Part shown: positions 28,046 to 36,752 of the stretch, one piece after another
How positions within the stretch are numbered: the first letter of the stretch is position 1
Layout of the letters: each line of letters starts with the position of its first letter
From: an uncultured Odoribacter sp.
Lineage (GTDB): Bacteria > Bacteroidota > Bacteroidia > Bacteroidales > Marinifilaceae
NCBI GenBank assembly: GCA_910578985.1
Contig: CAJTSF010000016.1
Span: forward strand, 1 to 50,782
Direction: 5' to 3'
Length of the DNA stretch: 50,782 nt
Translations under genes and position numbers: made by a program
Notes under the pieces: generated by a model
The model's database searches: none
Seen by the model: the letters and a program-made list of their open reading frames with translations, nothing else
Told to the model about the DNA's origin: nothing

Positions 28046-29368
28046 ATGAAAAGAGTGCTTGCTTTTGCATGCGGTTTTTGTTTGGCGGGCAGTGTGGCAA
28101 ATGCCCAGACGGTGGAATCCAAGTACGGCGTGGATAGTGTGAAGACCATTGAGAACGCTTCGATTTATTCGGAGTTTTTGAAGCAGAAGAATTACGATGA
28201 GGCTTTGCCGGCATGGAGTTATGTGTTCCATAACGCGCCTGCGTTTCAGGTGAACACTTATATGAAAGGTGAAGACCTATTTTCCGGATTGTACAAGCAG
28301 ACGAAGAATGCCGCTTACCTCGATTCGTTGAAGATGGTGTACGACCAGTGGATCAAGTACAGTTATATCAACCCGCGTTTCGGGGAAGGGTATATTCTGG
28401 GCAAGAAAGGGGCGACGCTGATTCAGTTGGGCGTGTCGGACGAGCAGGCGATGAAAGAGGCTTACGGCTATCTGACCAAGTCTTTCGAGATGGAAGGCGC
28501 CAAAAGCCATCCGTTAGTGGTGCAAATCATGTTTTACACAGCGGGGGATCTGATGCGAAAAGAGATATTAAACCGGGAGGATTATGTGAATGAGTATATG
28601 AAGGTGTCCCGGTATGTGGACCACGCGTTGAAAAATGCGAAAAAACCGGAGCCTTACCAGGAAATGAAGGGAAGAATCGACGGTATGTTCTTCAGTTCGG
28701 GAGCTGCCGATTGCGGGACGCTGGACCGTTTGCTGACGGCGAAGTACAACAGTGCGCCGGAAGATGTGGAAAACGTCAAGTCCATCGTTTCCCTGTTGCG
28801 CCGGAACGAGTGCGAGGAGTTGGAACTGTATACGACGGTGACCGAACAGTTGTACAAGATGGATCCCTCCGGCGAGGCGGCTTATTCGCTGGCGACCATG
28901 TTCATGAAACGTCAGGATTGGGAAAAAGCGGACACTTACCTGCAGGAAGCCATCGCCAAGGCGGCGGACAATATATGCAAAGGTGATTACTGTATGCGTC
29001 AGGCGCAGTTGAAACTGGCTAAAAAGCAATATGCTGAAGCCAAGCGTGCCGCCCTTTCCGCCATCCAGTGCAATCCGAAAAACGGCGTTGCCTATATTTT
29101 AATCGGGAAAGCGTATGCGGCTTATTCCAGCAATTACGGGGAGGATGCTTTCGACCATGCCTCCGTGTTCTGGGCTGCCGTGGATAAATTCAATAAGGCG
29201 AAACAGGTGGAGCCTGCCTTAGCTGCCGAAGTGAACAGTTTGATCAATTCCTATACCCCGCATTTCCCGAGCAAGGATGAGGCGTTTTTCAGAAGCGTTA
29301 CCGAGGGGACTACCGTGAAAATCGGGGATTGGATCAATGAGACCACAACTGCCCGTTTTACAAAATAA
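28046..29368 (+). CDS. Periplasmic TPR-repeat protein
   Basis: 440 residues. Signal peptide with a hydrophobic stretch AFACGFCLAG and a cleavage site after SVANAQ, so it is exported. The rest is helical with several TPR-like pairs, most evident at about 275-350 (AAYSLATMFMKRQDWEKADTYL, QLKLAKKQYAEAKRAALSA, GVAYILIGKAYAA). No enzyme motif is seen; I infer a protein-protein scaffold. It stands 9 bases before the LptC-like gene and is likely co-transcribed with it, so its partners may lie in lipopolysaccharide export or envelope assembly. I do not recognise a named family. Confidence 0.78.
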   Translation: MKRVLAFACGFCLAGSVANAQTVESKYGVDSVKTIENASIYSEFLKQKNYDEALPAWSYVFHNAPAFQVNTYMKGEDLFSGLYKQTKNAAYLDSLKMVYDQWIKYSYINPRFGEGYILGKKGATLIQLGVSDEQAMKEAYGYLTKSFEMEGAKSHPLVVQIMFYTAGDLMRKEILNREDYVNEYMKVSRYVDHALKNAKKPEPYQEMKGRIDGMFFSSGAADCGTLDRLLTAKYNSAPEDVENVKSIVSLLRRNECEELELYTTVTEQLYKMDPSGEAAYSLATMFMKRQDWEKADTYLQEAIAKAADNICKGDYCMRQAQLKLAKKQYAEAKRAALSAIQCNPKNGVAYILIGKAYAAYSSNYGEDAFDHASVFWAAVDKFNKAKQVEPALAAEVNSLINSYTPHFPSKDEAFFRSVTEGTTVKIGDWINETTTARFTK

Positions 29369-29376
29369 GACATTGA

Positions 29377-29949
29377 ATGACAGGAAGCAGGAGTAAATGT
29401 TATTACCGAAGCATTATTGCCTTGACTGGGGCAATAATGCTTTTCTCTTGTAAGAATGACATGCAGGAGGTGAACCGTGTTGCCAGCGATGAGGTGTTGC
29501 CGGAGATGACGGGGGAGCAGTTGGAGATGATTTATTCGGATTCCGCCCGTATCAAATACAAGGTGATTACGCCGGAGTACGTGAAGGTGTCGGAGGGGAA
29601 AACACCTTACGAGGAGTTTCCGAAAGGGCTTTATGCCGTTTCCTACGATACGGAGGGCAAGATGGCGGGCTCCATCCGGTGCCGGTATGCCAAAAAGAAG
29701 GAGGACGAGGAATTGTGGGAGGCGTGTAATGAGGTGGTGGTGACGAATGCCGATGGGAAGAAGTTGGAAACTGAGTTGCTATATTGGGATACGAAAAAGA
29801 AATTGATTTATTCCGACCGCTATGCCAAACTGACGGCGGGTGAACAGGTCATTGAGGGAAATAAAGGATTTAAGTCCGACCAGGACATGAATAATCCGGT
29901 GTTTTATGGGATTACCGGAAAAGTTGAAGTAGAGAAGAAAAATCCGTGA
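29377..29949 (+). CDS. lptC: LPS export protein LptC-like lipoprotein
   Basis: 190 residues. The N-terminal hydrophobic stretch ends in LFSCK, a lipobox-like site, so this form is probably lipid-anchored rather than bitopic. The body (about 45-180) has short beta strands with the LptC signs: EQLEMIYSDSARIKYKV, then strands around GKKLETELLYWDTKKKLIYSD and a following VIEGNKGFKSDQDM. LptC passes lipopolysaccharide from the LptBFG extractor to LptA in the periplasm. The stop codon overlaps the next ATG by one base. Confidence 0.82.
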   Translation: MTGSRSKCYYRSIIALTGAIMLFSCKNDMQEVNRVASDEVLPEMTGEQLEMIYSDSARIKYKVITPEYVKVSEGKTPYEEFPKGLYAVSYDTEGKMAGSIRCRYAKKKEDEELWEACNEVVVTNADGKKLETELLYWDTKKKLIYSDRYAKLTAGEQVIEGNKGFKSDQDMNNPVFYGITGKVEVEKKNP

Positions 29950-31199
29950 TGAGTACGACCTTGATTATCATATTGGTTTGCTTGTTATTATCCGCCTTTT
30001 TTTCAGGGATGGAGATAGCGTTTCTGACCTCAAACAAGTTGCGCATAGAAATCGATAAGACGGGCAAGGGCATTTCGCAGACGTTGATCGATTTGTTCGT
30101 TTCCAATTCGGGCATGTATATTACCACCATCCTGGTGGGGAACAATGTCGTGATGGTGATTTACGGTATCTTCATGTCGGAACTGTTGTTCGCACAACTC
30201 TCTTTCCTGCATTTGTCCGTCGGGGTGGAGTTGTTTGTGGAGACTGTCATTTCCACGTTGATTATCCTGGTGTTTGCGGAATTTTTGCCGAAAACGGTAT
30301 TCCGGTTGCGTTCCAATCTGTTCTTAAAGATATTTGCGATACCGGTGTTCCTGTTCTACCTGTTGTTTTTTCCGCTGTCTTCTTTTTCGGTGTGGCTGGG
30401 CGGCGTTCTGTTACGGCTGTTTACGGGCAGAAAACTGCAGAATAAAGAGCCGAACCGTGCTTTCGGGAAGGTGGATTTGAACAACCTGATCGAGGAGGAG
30501 GAGACTTCCCGGCAGGAGGAGGAGGTGCACGAAATCAAATTGTTCCGGAACGCGCTGGACTTTTCAGAGGTGAAATTGCGGGAATGTATCGTGCCTCGTC
30601 CTGATGTGGTGGCTTTGTCTATCGACAACAGCATCGAGGAATTGTCCCAGCTCTTTATCCGGACGGGTTTGTCACGCATCCTAATTTATAAGGAGAGTAT
30701 AGACGATATTATCGGGTATGTCCATATATCTTCGTTATTCCATGAGCCGGAAACCATCGAAAAGGTATTGAGCAAGGTGCTGGTGGTGCCGGAAACCATG
30801 CCTGCCCAGCGTTTGCTGAATCTTTTTTTCAAAGACCAGAAGAGCATTGCCGTCGTGGTGGACGAATTCGGGGTGACCGCCGGTATCGTGACCATTGAAG
30901 ACATCATGGAGGAGATTTTCGGGGAAATCGAAGATGAGCATGACCATCAGAACCTGAAAGAAGAGATGTTGTCCGAGAATGAATATGTGTTTTCCGGGCG
31001 TCTGGAGGTCGATTACCTAAATGAGAAATACCACTTGGCTCTGGAAGAACGGGAAGAATATGAGACGCTGGCGGGTTTGATCCTTTATTTCAATCAAAGC
31101 ATACCCCAGGAAGGGGAGCGGATAGAGGTCGGAAACATTATTTTTACAATTTTAAGGGTGAGAAATGCAAGAATTGAAGAGATTCAAGTGTCTGTCTGA
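29949..31199 (+). CDS. CorC/HlyC-family membrane protein (DUF21, CBS pair)
   Basis: 416 residues. The N-terminal DUF21/CNNM domain has about four membrane helices (1-150), followed by a Glu-rich linker, two CBS domains (about 205-325, VPRPDVVALS and VVVDEFGVTAGIVTIEDIMEEIFGEI) and a C-terminal CorC_HlyC domain (about 340-416). Members are linked to magnesium or cobalt export; GldE of gliding bacteria belongs to the same family, and this copy stands 60 bases from the type IX secretion operon. I keep the general name because no GldD is beside it. ATG at 29949 overlaps the lptC stop by one base. Confidence 0.87.
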   Translation: MSTTLIIILVCLLLSAFFSGMEIAFLTSNKLRIEIDKTGKGISQTLIDLFVSNSGMYITTILVGNNVVMVIYGIFMSELLFAQLSFLHLSVGVELFVETVISTLIILVFAEFLPKTVFRLRSNLFLKIFAIPVFLFYLLFFPLSSFSVWLGGVLLRLFTGRKLQNKEPNRAFGKVDLNNLIEEEETSRQEEEVHEIKLFRNALDFSEVKLRECIVPRPDVVALSIDNSIEELSQLFIRTGLSRILIYKESIDDIIGYVHISSLFHEPETIEKVLSKVLVVPETMPAQRLLNLFFKDQKSIAVVVDEFGVTAGIVTIEDIMEEIFGEIEDEHDHQNLKEEMLSENEYVFSGRLEVDYLNEKYHLALEEREEYETLAGLILYFNQSIPQEGERIEVGNIIFTILRVRNARIEEIQVSV

Positions 31200-31209
31200 T
31201 TTTTTTGTG

Positions 31210-31217
31210 TAATTTTG
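31210..31217 (+). promoter_or_regulatory. -7 box of the type IX secretion operon
   Basis: TAATTTTG fits TAnnTTTG exactly, 42 bases before the porP start. The -33 side is weak. Confidence 0.5.
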
Positions 31218-31259
31218 TGGCGAATTTGTGGAAAAATAAAGCCATGCGTGCGTGTGTTG

Positions 31260-32189
31260 ATGAAGAAAGGAGTATTATGTGTTTTACTATTGATATGTTG
31301 CTTAATGTTGAAGGCTCAACAAGACCCTCATTTTACTCAACATATGCATAACCACATGACTGTAAATCCTGCTTTCGCAGGGCAACAAAACCGCTGGATT
31401 ATTTCCGGTATTTACAGGAATCAATGGTTAGGTATGCCGGATGCTCCCGAAACATACGCGCTGAATGTGGACGGACCGTTAAAAATAGGAGGAGTAGGAT
31501 TGAATTTGATGAATGACAAATTGGGGGTTCAGAACATGTTGCACTTGATGTTGAATTATTCATATAAGGTGCCGCTCCGCTTTGGAATGTTCGGAATAGG
31601 GGTGAGGGCCGGTGTCGTGAATGCGAAGATCGGTTCGAATTATTTTATTCCGGGCGATGACAACCATGCGGATGTGAAAGACGATCCTGCCATCAATCAA
31701 CAGGATGTTTCGAAAATGCTGTTCGATATGGGGGCGGGGGTGTTTCTGACGGGTAAGACCTATTATGCGGGGATGGCTTTGTCGCATTTGACCAAGCCGA
31801 AGTTTACGCTGGGGGAGACCGGAAGGTTTTTTCTGGCGCCTTCCCTGTCCTTGACGGCAGGGTATACGTTTCAGGTGGGGGCGTCGTGGGCTCTCCAGCC
31901 TTCCGCCTACTTGATGACGGATTTTGTGAGTTCGCAATATGTGGTGAACATGAATGCCGTTTTTCGCCAGTCTTATTGGGGCGGGGTATCTTACCGCTAT
32001 CAGGAGGCAGTGGCGTTCATGGGCGGCTTGGAGTTGAAGAACGGGATTATGGTGGGGTACAGTTATGATTTAAATGTGTCAAAGGTCGGGAAATATGTGG
32101 GCGGATCCCATGAGGTGACCCTTTCCTATAGTTTCGGGATGACCTGGGGAAAACGGCAGAAAGTATATAAGAGTGTAAGGTTTTTGTAA
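31260..32189 (+). CDS. porP: PorP/SprF family type IX secretion membrane protein
   Basis: 309 residues from the ATG at 31260. Signal peptide, then the family's typical opening QQDPHFTQHMHNHMTVNPAF (about 22-41), where the PAFAG phrase is a hallmark. The rest is an outer-membrane barrel of about 14 strands. PorP/SprF proteins bind the inner face of the GldK/GldN ring or carry substrates to it. Genomes usually have several copies; this one is the copy that opens the gldKLMN operon. It ends 14 bases before gldK. Confidence 0.92.
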   Translation: MKKGVLCVLLLICCLMLKAQQDPHFTQHMHNHMTVNPAFAGQQNRWIISGIYRNQWLGMPDAPETYALNVDGPLKIGGVGLNLMNDKLGVQNMLHLMLNYSYKVPLRFGMFGIGVRAGVVNAKIGSNYFIPGDDNHADVKDDPAINQQDVSKMLFDMGAGVFLTGKTYYAGMALSHLTKPKFTLGETGRFFLAPSLSLTAGYTFQVGASWALQPSAYLMTDFVSSQYVVNMNAVFRQSYWGGVSYRYQEAVAFMGGLELKNGIMVGYSYDLNVSKVGKYVGGSHEVTLSYSFGMTWGKRQKVYKSVRFL

Positions 32190-32203
32190 ATAATAGAGAT
32201 GTT

Positions 32204-33523
32204 ATGTATATAAAGTATTTTGCAGCAATCTTTATCGCTTCGGTGTTGTATTCGTGTACGCCTTATAAGGGTGGCGGCGAATTGATCGGAACCAGAAAAT
32301 CGAAGAAATGGTTTGAGCCGCAACCGTACGGGATGGTTATGATTCCGACGGGAAGCCTGAATATCGGTAACAACGACGAAGATATCACCTGGGCGATGTC
32401 TTCGGCAGCGAAGACCATCTCCATTCCCGCTTTCTGGATGGATGAAACGGAGATTACCAATGATGAGTATCGGCAGTTTGTGGCATGGGTTATCGACTCC
32501 ATCCAAAGACAACGTTTGGTGGATGAAGGGTACGAGGAGTTTTTGATGCGGGATCGGAAAGGGGAAGTGATGGATCCTCCTCGTTTGAATTACGACGTGC
32601 GTATCGATATGAGGCAGGAGGAATACAAGGAAGCGTTGGCAGGCATGATGTATCAGGGTGATGACCGCATCGGGGATAATGAATTGGATGTGAGAAAACT
32701 GGAATATTCCTATTCGTGGTATGACTTCGCCCAGGCTGCCCAGAACGACCGTTTCTTCGATCGGGAGTCGGGTACTTACAAAGGCGGTTTCGTGATTAAT
32801 GCAGATGGGGAAAAAGAGCCTATCAAGGGACGTGCCTCTTTTATTCTGCGAAAGAAAGTAAAGGTCTATCCGGACACTCTTTGCTGGTTGAAGGACTTGA
32901 CTTATGCCTATAACGAGCCTTTTGTGCGGGAATATTTCAGCCACATGGGTTATGACAATTATCCTGTCGTCGGAGTCAATTGGCATCAGGCACGGGCTTT
33001 TTGCCACTGGAGAACGCATCTGTTCAACAATTATTCCTCGACGCGCGTGCAGGAGTGGCGTCTGCCGAATGAAATGGAGTGGGAGTATGCGGCAAGAGGC
33101 GGTTTGAACGGAGCGAAATATCCCTGGGGCGGTCCTTATACCCGCAACCGGAAAGGATGTTTCCTTGCCAACTTCAAACCTTTGCGCGGTAATTACGTGA
33201 GTGACGGCGGTTTTACGACGGTACCTGTCGGGACGTATGAGCCGAACGGTTTCGGGTTGTATGACATGGCGGGCAATGTGGCGGAGTGGACGGCGGATGC
33301 TTACGACGAGTCCTCTTACCAGATTACGAATGATTTGAGCCCCTATTACCAGGTGACTGCCAAGAAAAGCGACAATAAGATTTTCAAGCGCAAGGTGATT
33401 CGCGGCGGGTCGTGGAAAGATATCGCCTATTATTTGCAATGCGGGGTGCGCACATTCGAATATGAAGATTCCACCCGGTGTTTTATCGGTTTCCGTACAG
33501 TAAGAACAAGAATTGAATTTTAA
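32204..33523 (+). CDS. gldK: Type IX secretion lipoprotein GldK/PorK
   Basis: 439 residues. Lipoprotein signal with lipobox VLYSC (Cys about 18). The body is a formylglycine-generating-enzyme-like (SUMF1) fold: MIPTGSLNIGNNDED, ISIPAFWMDETEITNDEYRQFV at the start, VGVNWHQARAFCHW, RLPNEMEWEYAARGG, YDMAGNVAEWTADAYD and the C-terminal IGFRTVRT. In GldK the fold forms, with GldN, the periplasmic ring on the outer membrane and is not thought to be an active enzyme. It is 11 bases before gldL. Confidence 0.95.
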   Translation: MYIKYFAAIFIASVLYSCTPYKGGGELIGTRKSKKWFEPQPYGMVMIPTGSLNIGNNDEDITWAMSSAAKTISIPAFWMDETEITNDEYRQFVAWVIDSIQRQRLVDEGYEEFLMRDRKGEVMDPPRLNYDVRIDMRQEEYKEALAGMMYQGDDRIGDNELDVRKLEYSYSWYDFAQAAQNDRFFDRESGTYKGGFVINADGEKEPIKGRASFILRKKVKVYPDTLCWLKDLTYAYNEPFVREYFSHMGYDNYPVVGVNWHQARAFCHWRTHLFNNYSSTRVQEWRLPNEMEWEYAARGGLNGAKYPWGGPYTRNRKGCFLANFKPLRGNYVSDGGFTTVPVGTYEPNGFGLYDMAGNVAEWTADAYDESSYQITNDLSPYYQVTAKKSDNKIFKRKVIRGGSWKDIAYYLQCGVRTFEYEDSTRCFIGFRTVRTRIEF

Positions 33524-33534
33524 AAGATAAGATT

Positions 33535-34296
33535 ATGAAACTTTTTCAATCGAAAGCATACAAAGTTATTATCGGTTTTGTTTATGGATGGGGTGCAACA
33601 GCAGTAATTATTGGTGCGTTATTTAAGATCATGCACTTCCCCGGAGCGGGTATCGTGCTGACTGTCGGTATGTTGGTGGAGGCATTTATCTTTTTTATGT
33701 CCGCTTTCGAACCCGCATTGGAACATTATGATTGGTCACGGGTATTCCCCGTACTGGGCAAGAGTGAGGCGGAGTGGGAAAAGGAGGGACGCCAGGCTTC
33801 GCCCATGCCTTTGGGTGTCATGCCGAGCGCAGTTCCGCAGCAGGCGGATCCTGTTGCTTTCAGCGGCGATATGGGCGGTCTGGGTGCCGAGGACTTTAGC
33901 AAATTGAAAGCCGGTATCACCAAGATTACCGAGTCTGCCGACCGTTTTGCGGAAATCATTAACCAAACCCCGGATATGGCACAGAAAATGTCCAAGGTTT
34001 CCGATTCTTTCGATGAGCTGGGATTGCGCACGCAGGAGATTTCCGAGCAGATGTCGAATGTCAATAAGAATGTAGGCGCACTGAATGCTTTGTATGAGTT
34101 GCAAATCCAAGGTACGAAAGACTATTTGGAATCGTTCCGCGGTGTGCAGGGCGATATGGGAGAAATGCTGGAGAACGTCTCTTTGAGTCTGGACAGCACC
34201 AAACTGTTCAAACAGGAGGCACAGCAATTGGTGAATAATGTCCATTCTCTGAATGCGGTGTACGGCAATATGTTGAGTGTGGTGAATAATAATTAA
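33535..34296 (+). CDS. gldL: Type IX secretion motor protein GldL/PorL
   Basis: 253 residues. Two inner-membrane helices (about 10-32 and 37-58), then a cytoplasmic coiled-coil tail with TESADRFAEIINQTPDM and several amphipathic helices. A conserved Glu in the second helix (VEAFIFF) is the likely proton-path residue, as in GldL structures. With GldM it forms a proton-driven motor that powers secretion. It precedes gldM by 13 bases, with AAGGAGG in between as a ribosome-binding site. Confidence 0.95.
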   Translation: MKLFQSKAYKVIIGFVYGWGATAVIIGALFKIMHFPGAGIVLTVGMLVEAFIFFMSAFEPALEHYDWSRVFPVLGKSEAEWEKEGRQASPMPLGVMPSAVPQQADPVAFSGDMGGLGAEDFSKLKAGITKITESADRFAEIINQTPDMAQKMSKVSDSFDELGLRTQEISEQMSNVNKNVGALNALYELQIQGTKDYLESFRGVQGDMGEMLENVSLSLDSTKLFKQEAQQLVNNVHSLNAVYGNMLSVVNNN

Positions 34297-34309
34297 AAGG
34301 AGGATCTTC

Positions 34310-35854
34310 ATGGGAGCAAAAAATTGTCCTGAAACCCCGAGGCAAACCATGATCGGGATGATGTATTTGGTGCTGACAGCCATGTTGGCATTGAATGTGT
34401 CTGCCGATGTCTTGAATGCTTTTACCAAAGTGCAGTATGGATTGACTTCCACTATTGGCAATTTTCAAAAGAAAAATGCCGAGGTGTATAATGAAATCGA
34501 AATGGCGTATAATCTGAATCACAAGAAGTGGGCGCCTATCAAAAAGAAAGCCGATGCCTTGCGGGAGTCTGCCAAGCAGATTGTCGATTATGTGGAAGCG
34601 TTGAAGTACAGAATTGTGGTCTTGGCTGACGGGGAAGAGGAAGCCGATGTAATGAATATCAAATCGAAAGACAATTTGGATATCGGCGGGCAGGTGATGA
34701 TCCTGGAGGGAAAAGGAAAGGAACTCCGGCAGATGATTGCCGACTATCGGGAATTGCTGTTGAGTTATATTTCTAAGAACGATACGGTGTTGAGCAAAGC
34801 GGTCAGTATTTGTCTTTCGACGGATGATCCCAAAACGGGCGATGTGAATTTCAAGTCTTGGGAAGCCTCCAAATTCGAAGGTGTTCCTTTGGTCGGCGTT
34901 GTGACTTTATTGACCATGATTCAGACAGACGTGTTGAGAATGGAGTCCGATGTTGTGCGCTATTTGTATAATTCGGCGGATTCTGAATCTTTTAAATTCA
35001 ATAAACTGGAGGCATTGGTAATTCCCGAGTCCCGATATGTGTTGAAAGGAGAGACTTTCAAAGCTCGTGTCATGTTGGCTGCCGTCGATTCCACCCAGAA
35101 ACCCGAAGTGATAGCGAACGGTCGCAAGGTGGCTTATAGCGGCGATGTCGCTACCTATTCCCAGCCGGCGACGACAGTCGGGGTTCATACCTTGAAAGGG
35201 GTTATCAATTATGTGTCTCCTTCCGGTGTTTTATTGCCGAGAGAATTTAAGATGGATTACGAGGTGGCTGCTCCGACGGTCGTTATCTCACCGACCAAGA
35301 TGAATGTGTTTTATGTCGGGGTGGACAATCCGGTATCTTTGGCTGTTCCGGGTATCTCGCCGAATTTGATTCAGACTGCAATTTCCAATGGTACGATACA
35401 GAAACGGAGTAACGGGGAATATGTCGTTCGTCCTGCCGTGGCTGGGAAACCTTGTACCATTACCGTTTTTGCCAATATGCAGGGAGGGAAACGCGAATTG
35501 CAGAAACAGGTGTTCCGGGTGAAAAATGTGCCGGATCCCGTGGCTAAAGTAAACGGCTTGCGTGGCGGAAAAATTCGCAAAGGTATGTTGGTTGCCGCCG
35601 GACAGGTCGATGTGGAATTGGAGAATTTCGATTTCGATATGAAATTTGCCGTGGAGAGTTTCAGTGTTTATACGGTTATCGACGGTTTTGTGCAGGAAGA
35701 AAACGACTCCAGAAAAGCAAAATTCGGCGATGCCCAGTTGCGTCTGATCAATAAACTGAAACGTAACCAGGTATTGGTAATCGAGAATATCATCGTGAAG
35801 GGACCGGACGGTTCAACGCGTAAACTACCGTCTCTTTCGTTTAGAATAGATTAA
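34310..35854 (+). CDS. gldM: Type IX secretion protein GldM/PorM
   Basis: 514 residues, full length. The N-terminus has one membrane helix (MMYLVLTAMLALNVSADVLN), then four periplasmic domains D1-D4 that dimerise and span the periplasm to the GldK/N ring. The start motif NCPETPRQTMIGMMYLVLTA is nearly diagnostic. It carries torque from GldL to the outer membrane complex. Eleven bases separate it from gldN. Confidence 0.95.
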   Translation: MGAKNCPETPRQTMIGMMYLVLTAMLALNVSADVLNAFTKVQYGLTSTIGNFQKKNAEVYNEIEMAYNLNHKKWAPIKKKADALRESAKQIVDYVEALKYRIVVLADGEEEADVMNIKSKDNLDIGGQVMILEGKGKELRQMIADYRELLLSYISKNDTVLSKAVSICLSTDDPKTGDVNFKSWEASKFEGVPLVGVVTLLTMIQTDVLRMESDVVRYLYNSADSESFKFNKLEALVIPESRYVLKGETFKARVMLAAVDSTQKPEVIANGRKVAYSGDVATYSQPATTVGVHTLKGVINYVSPSGVLLPREFKMDYEVAAPTVVISPTKMNVFYVGVDNPVSLAVPGISPNLIQTAISNGTIQKRSNGEYVVRPAVAGKPCTITVFANMQGGKRELQKQVFRVKNVPDPVAKVNGLRGGKIRKGMLVAAGQVDVELENFDFDMKFAVESFSVYTVIDGFVQEENDSRKAKFGDAQLRLINKLKRNQVLVIENIIVKGPDGSTRKLPSLSFRID

Positions 35855-35865
35855 TAGCGAGCATT

Positions 35866-36705
35866 ATGAATAAGTGGATTATTTTATTTTCGACGTTTTT
35901 GGTGGTCAGTGTTTCTGCCGCCTATGCGCAAACTTCGAAAGCTTTTTTTGAAAGCGTGGTAAAAAACGAAGATATTCAGGATAAAGCGCCTATTCCGTTG
36001 CCTTATGTGGAACCTTCCGATGTTATCTGGTGCAAGACCGTATGGAGGGAACTGGTGTTGAGGGAGAAGATGAATTTGCCGTTGTATTACCCGACGGTAC
36101 CGATGGATGGCCGTATGTCTTTGGTGGACGTCCTGATGAACGGCATTGACAAGTCGTTCAAGACGGCTTACGAGGATGATGAATTGACAACTCCTTTGAC
36201 GTATGCCGAGATTAAGGAAAAATTCGGAGCGACTTCGGATACTTTGTGGAAACGGAACAATGAAACCGGAGAGATGGAGGCGGTGCCTGTAGAGAACGAG
36301 ATGCACACGGATGAGGTGAAGCGTTTCCAAATCAAGGAATTGTGGTATTTCAACAAAAGAACTTCCCGGTTGGAGGTACGGATTATCTCCTTGTGCCCGA
36401 TTCGTGAATATACCAAGGATGACGTGGAGGGTGTTTTGAAACGGGAACTGTTTTGGGTGGATTACGGCGAATTCAGGGATATCCTTGCCAAGCAGCAGGT
36501 TTATAATTTCCAGAATGATGCTTTGCGCATGAGTTTGGATGATGTTTTCCTGAAACGATTTTTCAGTTCGCGTATCATGCGGGAAACGAACCCTTACGAC
36601 AACCGTTCCATTCAGAGTTATACGACCGGCATCGACGCCGTCTTGGAATCGGATCGGATAAAAAACGAGATATTCAACTACGAACAGGATTTGTGGGAGT
36701 ATTGA
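35866..36705 (+). CDS. gldN: Type IX secretion protein GldN/PorN
   Basis: 279 residues. Signal peptide (cleavage after SAAYAQ), then the GldN domain with DVIWCKTVWRELVLREKMNLPLYYP near the start and the middle segment FQIKELWYFNKRTSRLEVRI. GldN is a soluble periplasmic protein that forms the ring with GldK. It is the last gene of the operon and ends six bases before a strong hairpin that also terminates manC. Confidence 0.94.
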   Translation: MNKWIILFSTFLVVSVSAAYAQTSKAFFESVVKNEDIQDKAPIPLPYVEPSDVIWCKTVWRELVLREKMNLPLYYPTVPMDGRMSLVDVLMNGIDKSFKTAYEDDELTTPLTYAEIKEKFGATSDTLWKRNNETGEMEAVPVENEMHTDEVKRFQIKELWYFNKRTSRLEVRIISLCPIREYTKDDVEGVLKRELFWVDYGEFRDILAKQQVYNFQNDALRMSLDDVFLKRFFSSRIMRETNPYDNRSIQSYTTGIDAVLESDRIKNEIFNYEQDLWEY

Positions 36706-36711
36706 TGATAT

Positions 36712-36741
36712 AAAAAAGCCCGTCGTCAGACGGGCTTTTTT
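36712..36741. terminator. Bidirectional terminator between gldN and manC
   Basis: GCCCGTC (36718-36724) and GACGGGC (36729-36735) pair perfectly around GTCA, flanked by six A and six T. It works on both strands between two convergent genes. Confidence 0.92.
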
Positions 36742-36752
36742 ATGGTTTGTGC

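Noticed and set aside
32126..33439. Long minus-strand frame (437 codons) across gldK
   Set aside because: No domain or promoter; gldK is complete on the other strand.
36712..36741. Hairpin between gldN and manC as a small RNA
   Set aside because: A perfect stem with A and T flanks between two convergent stops is fully explained as a shared terminator.
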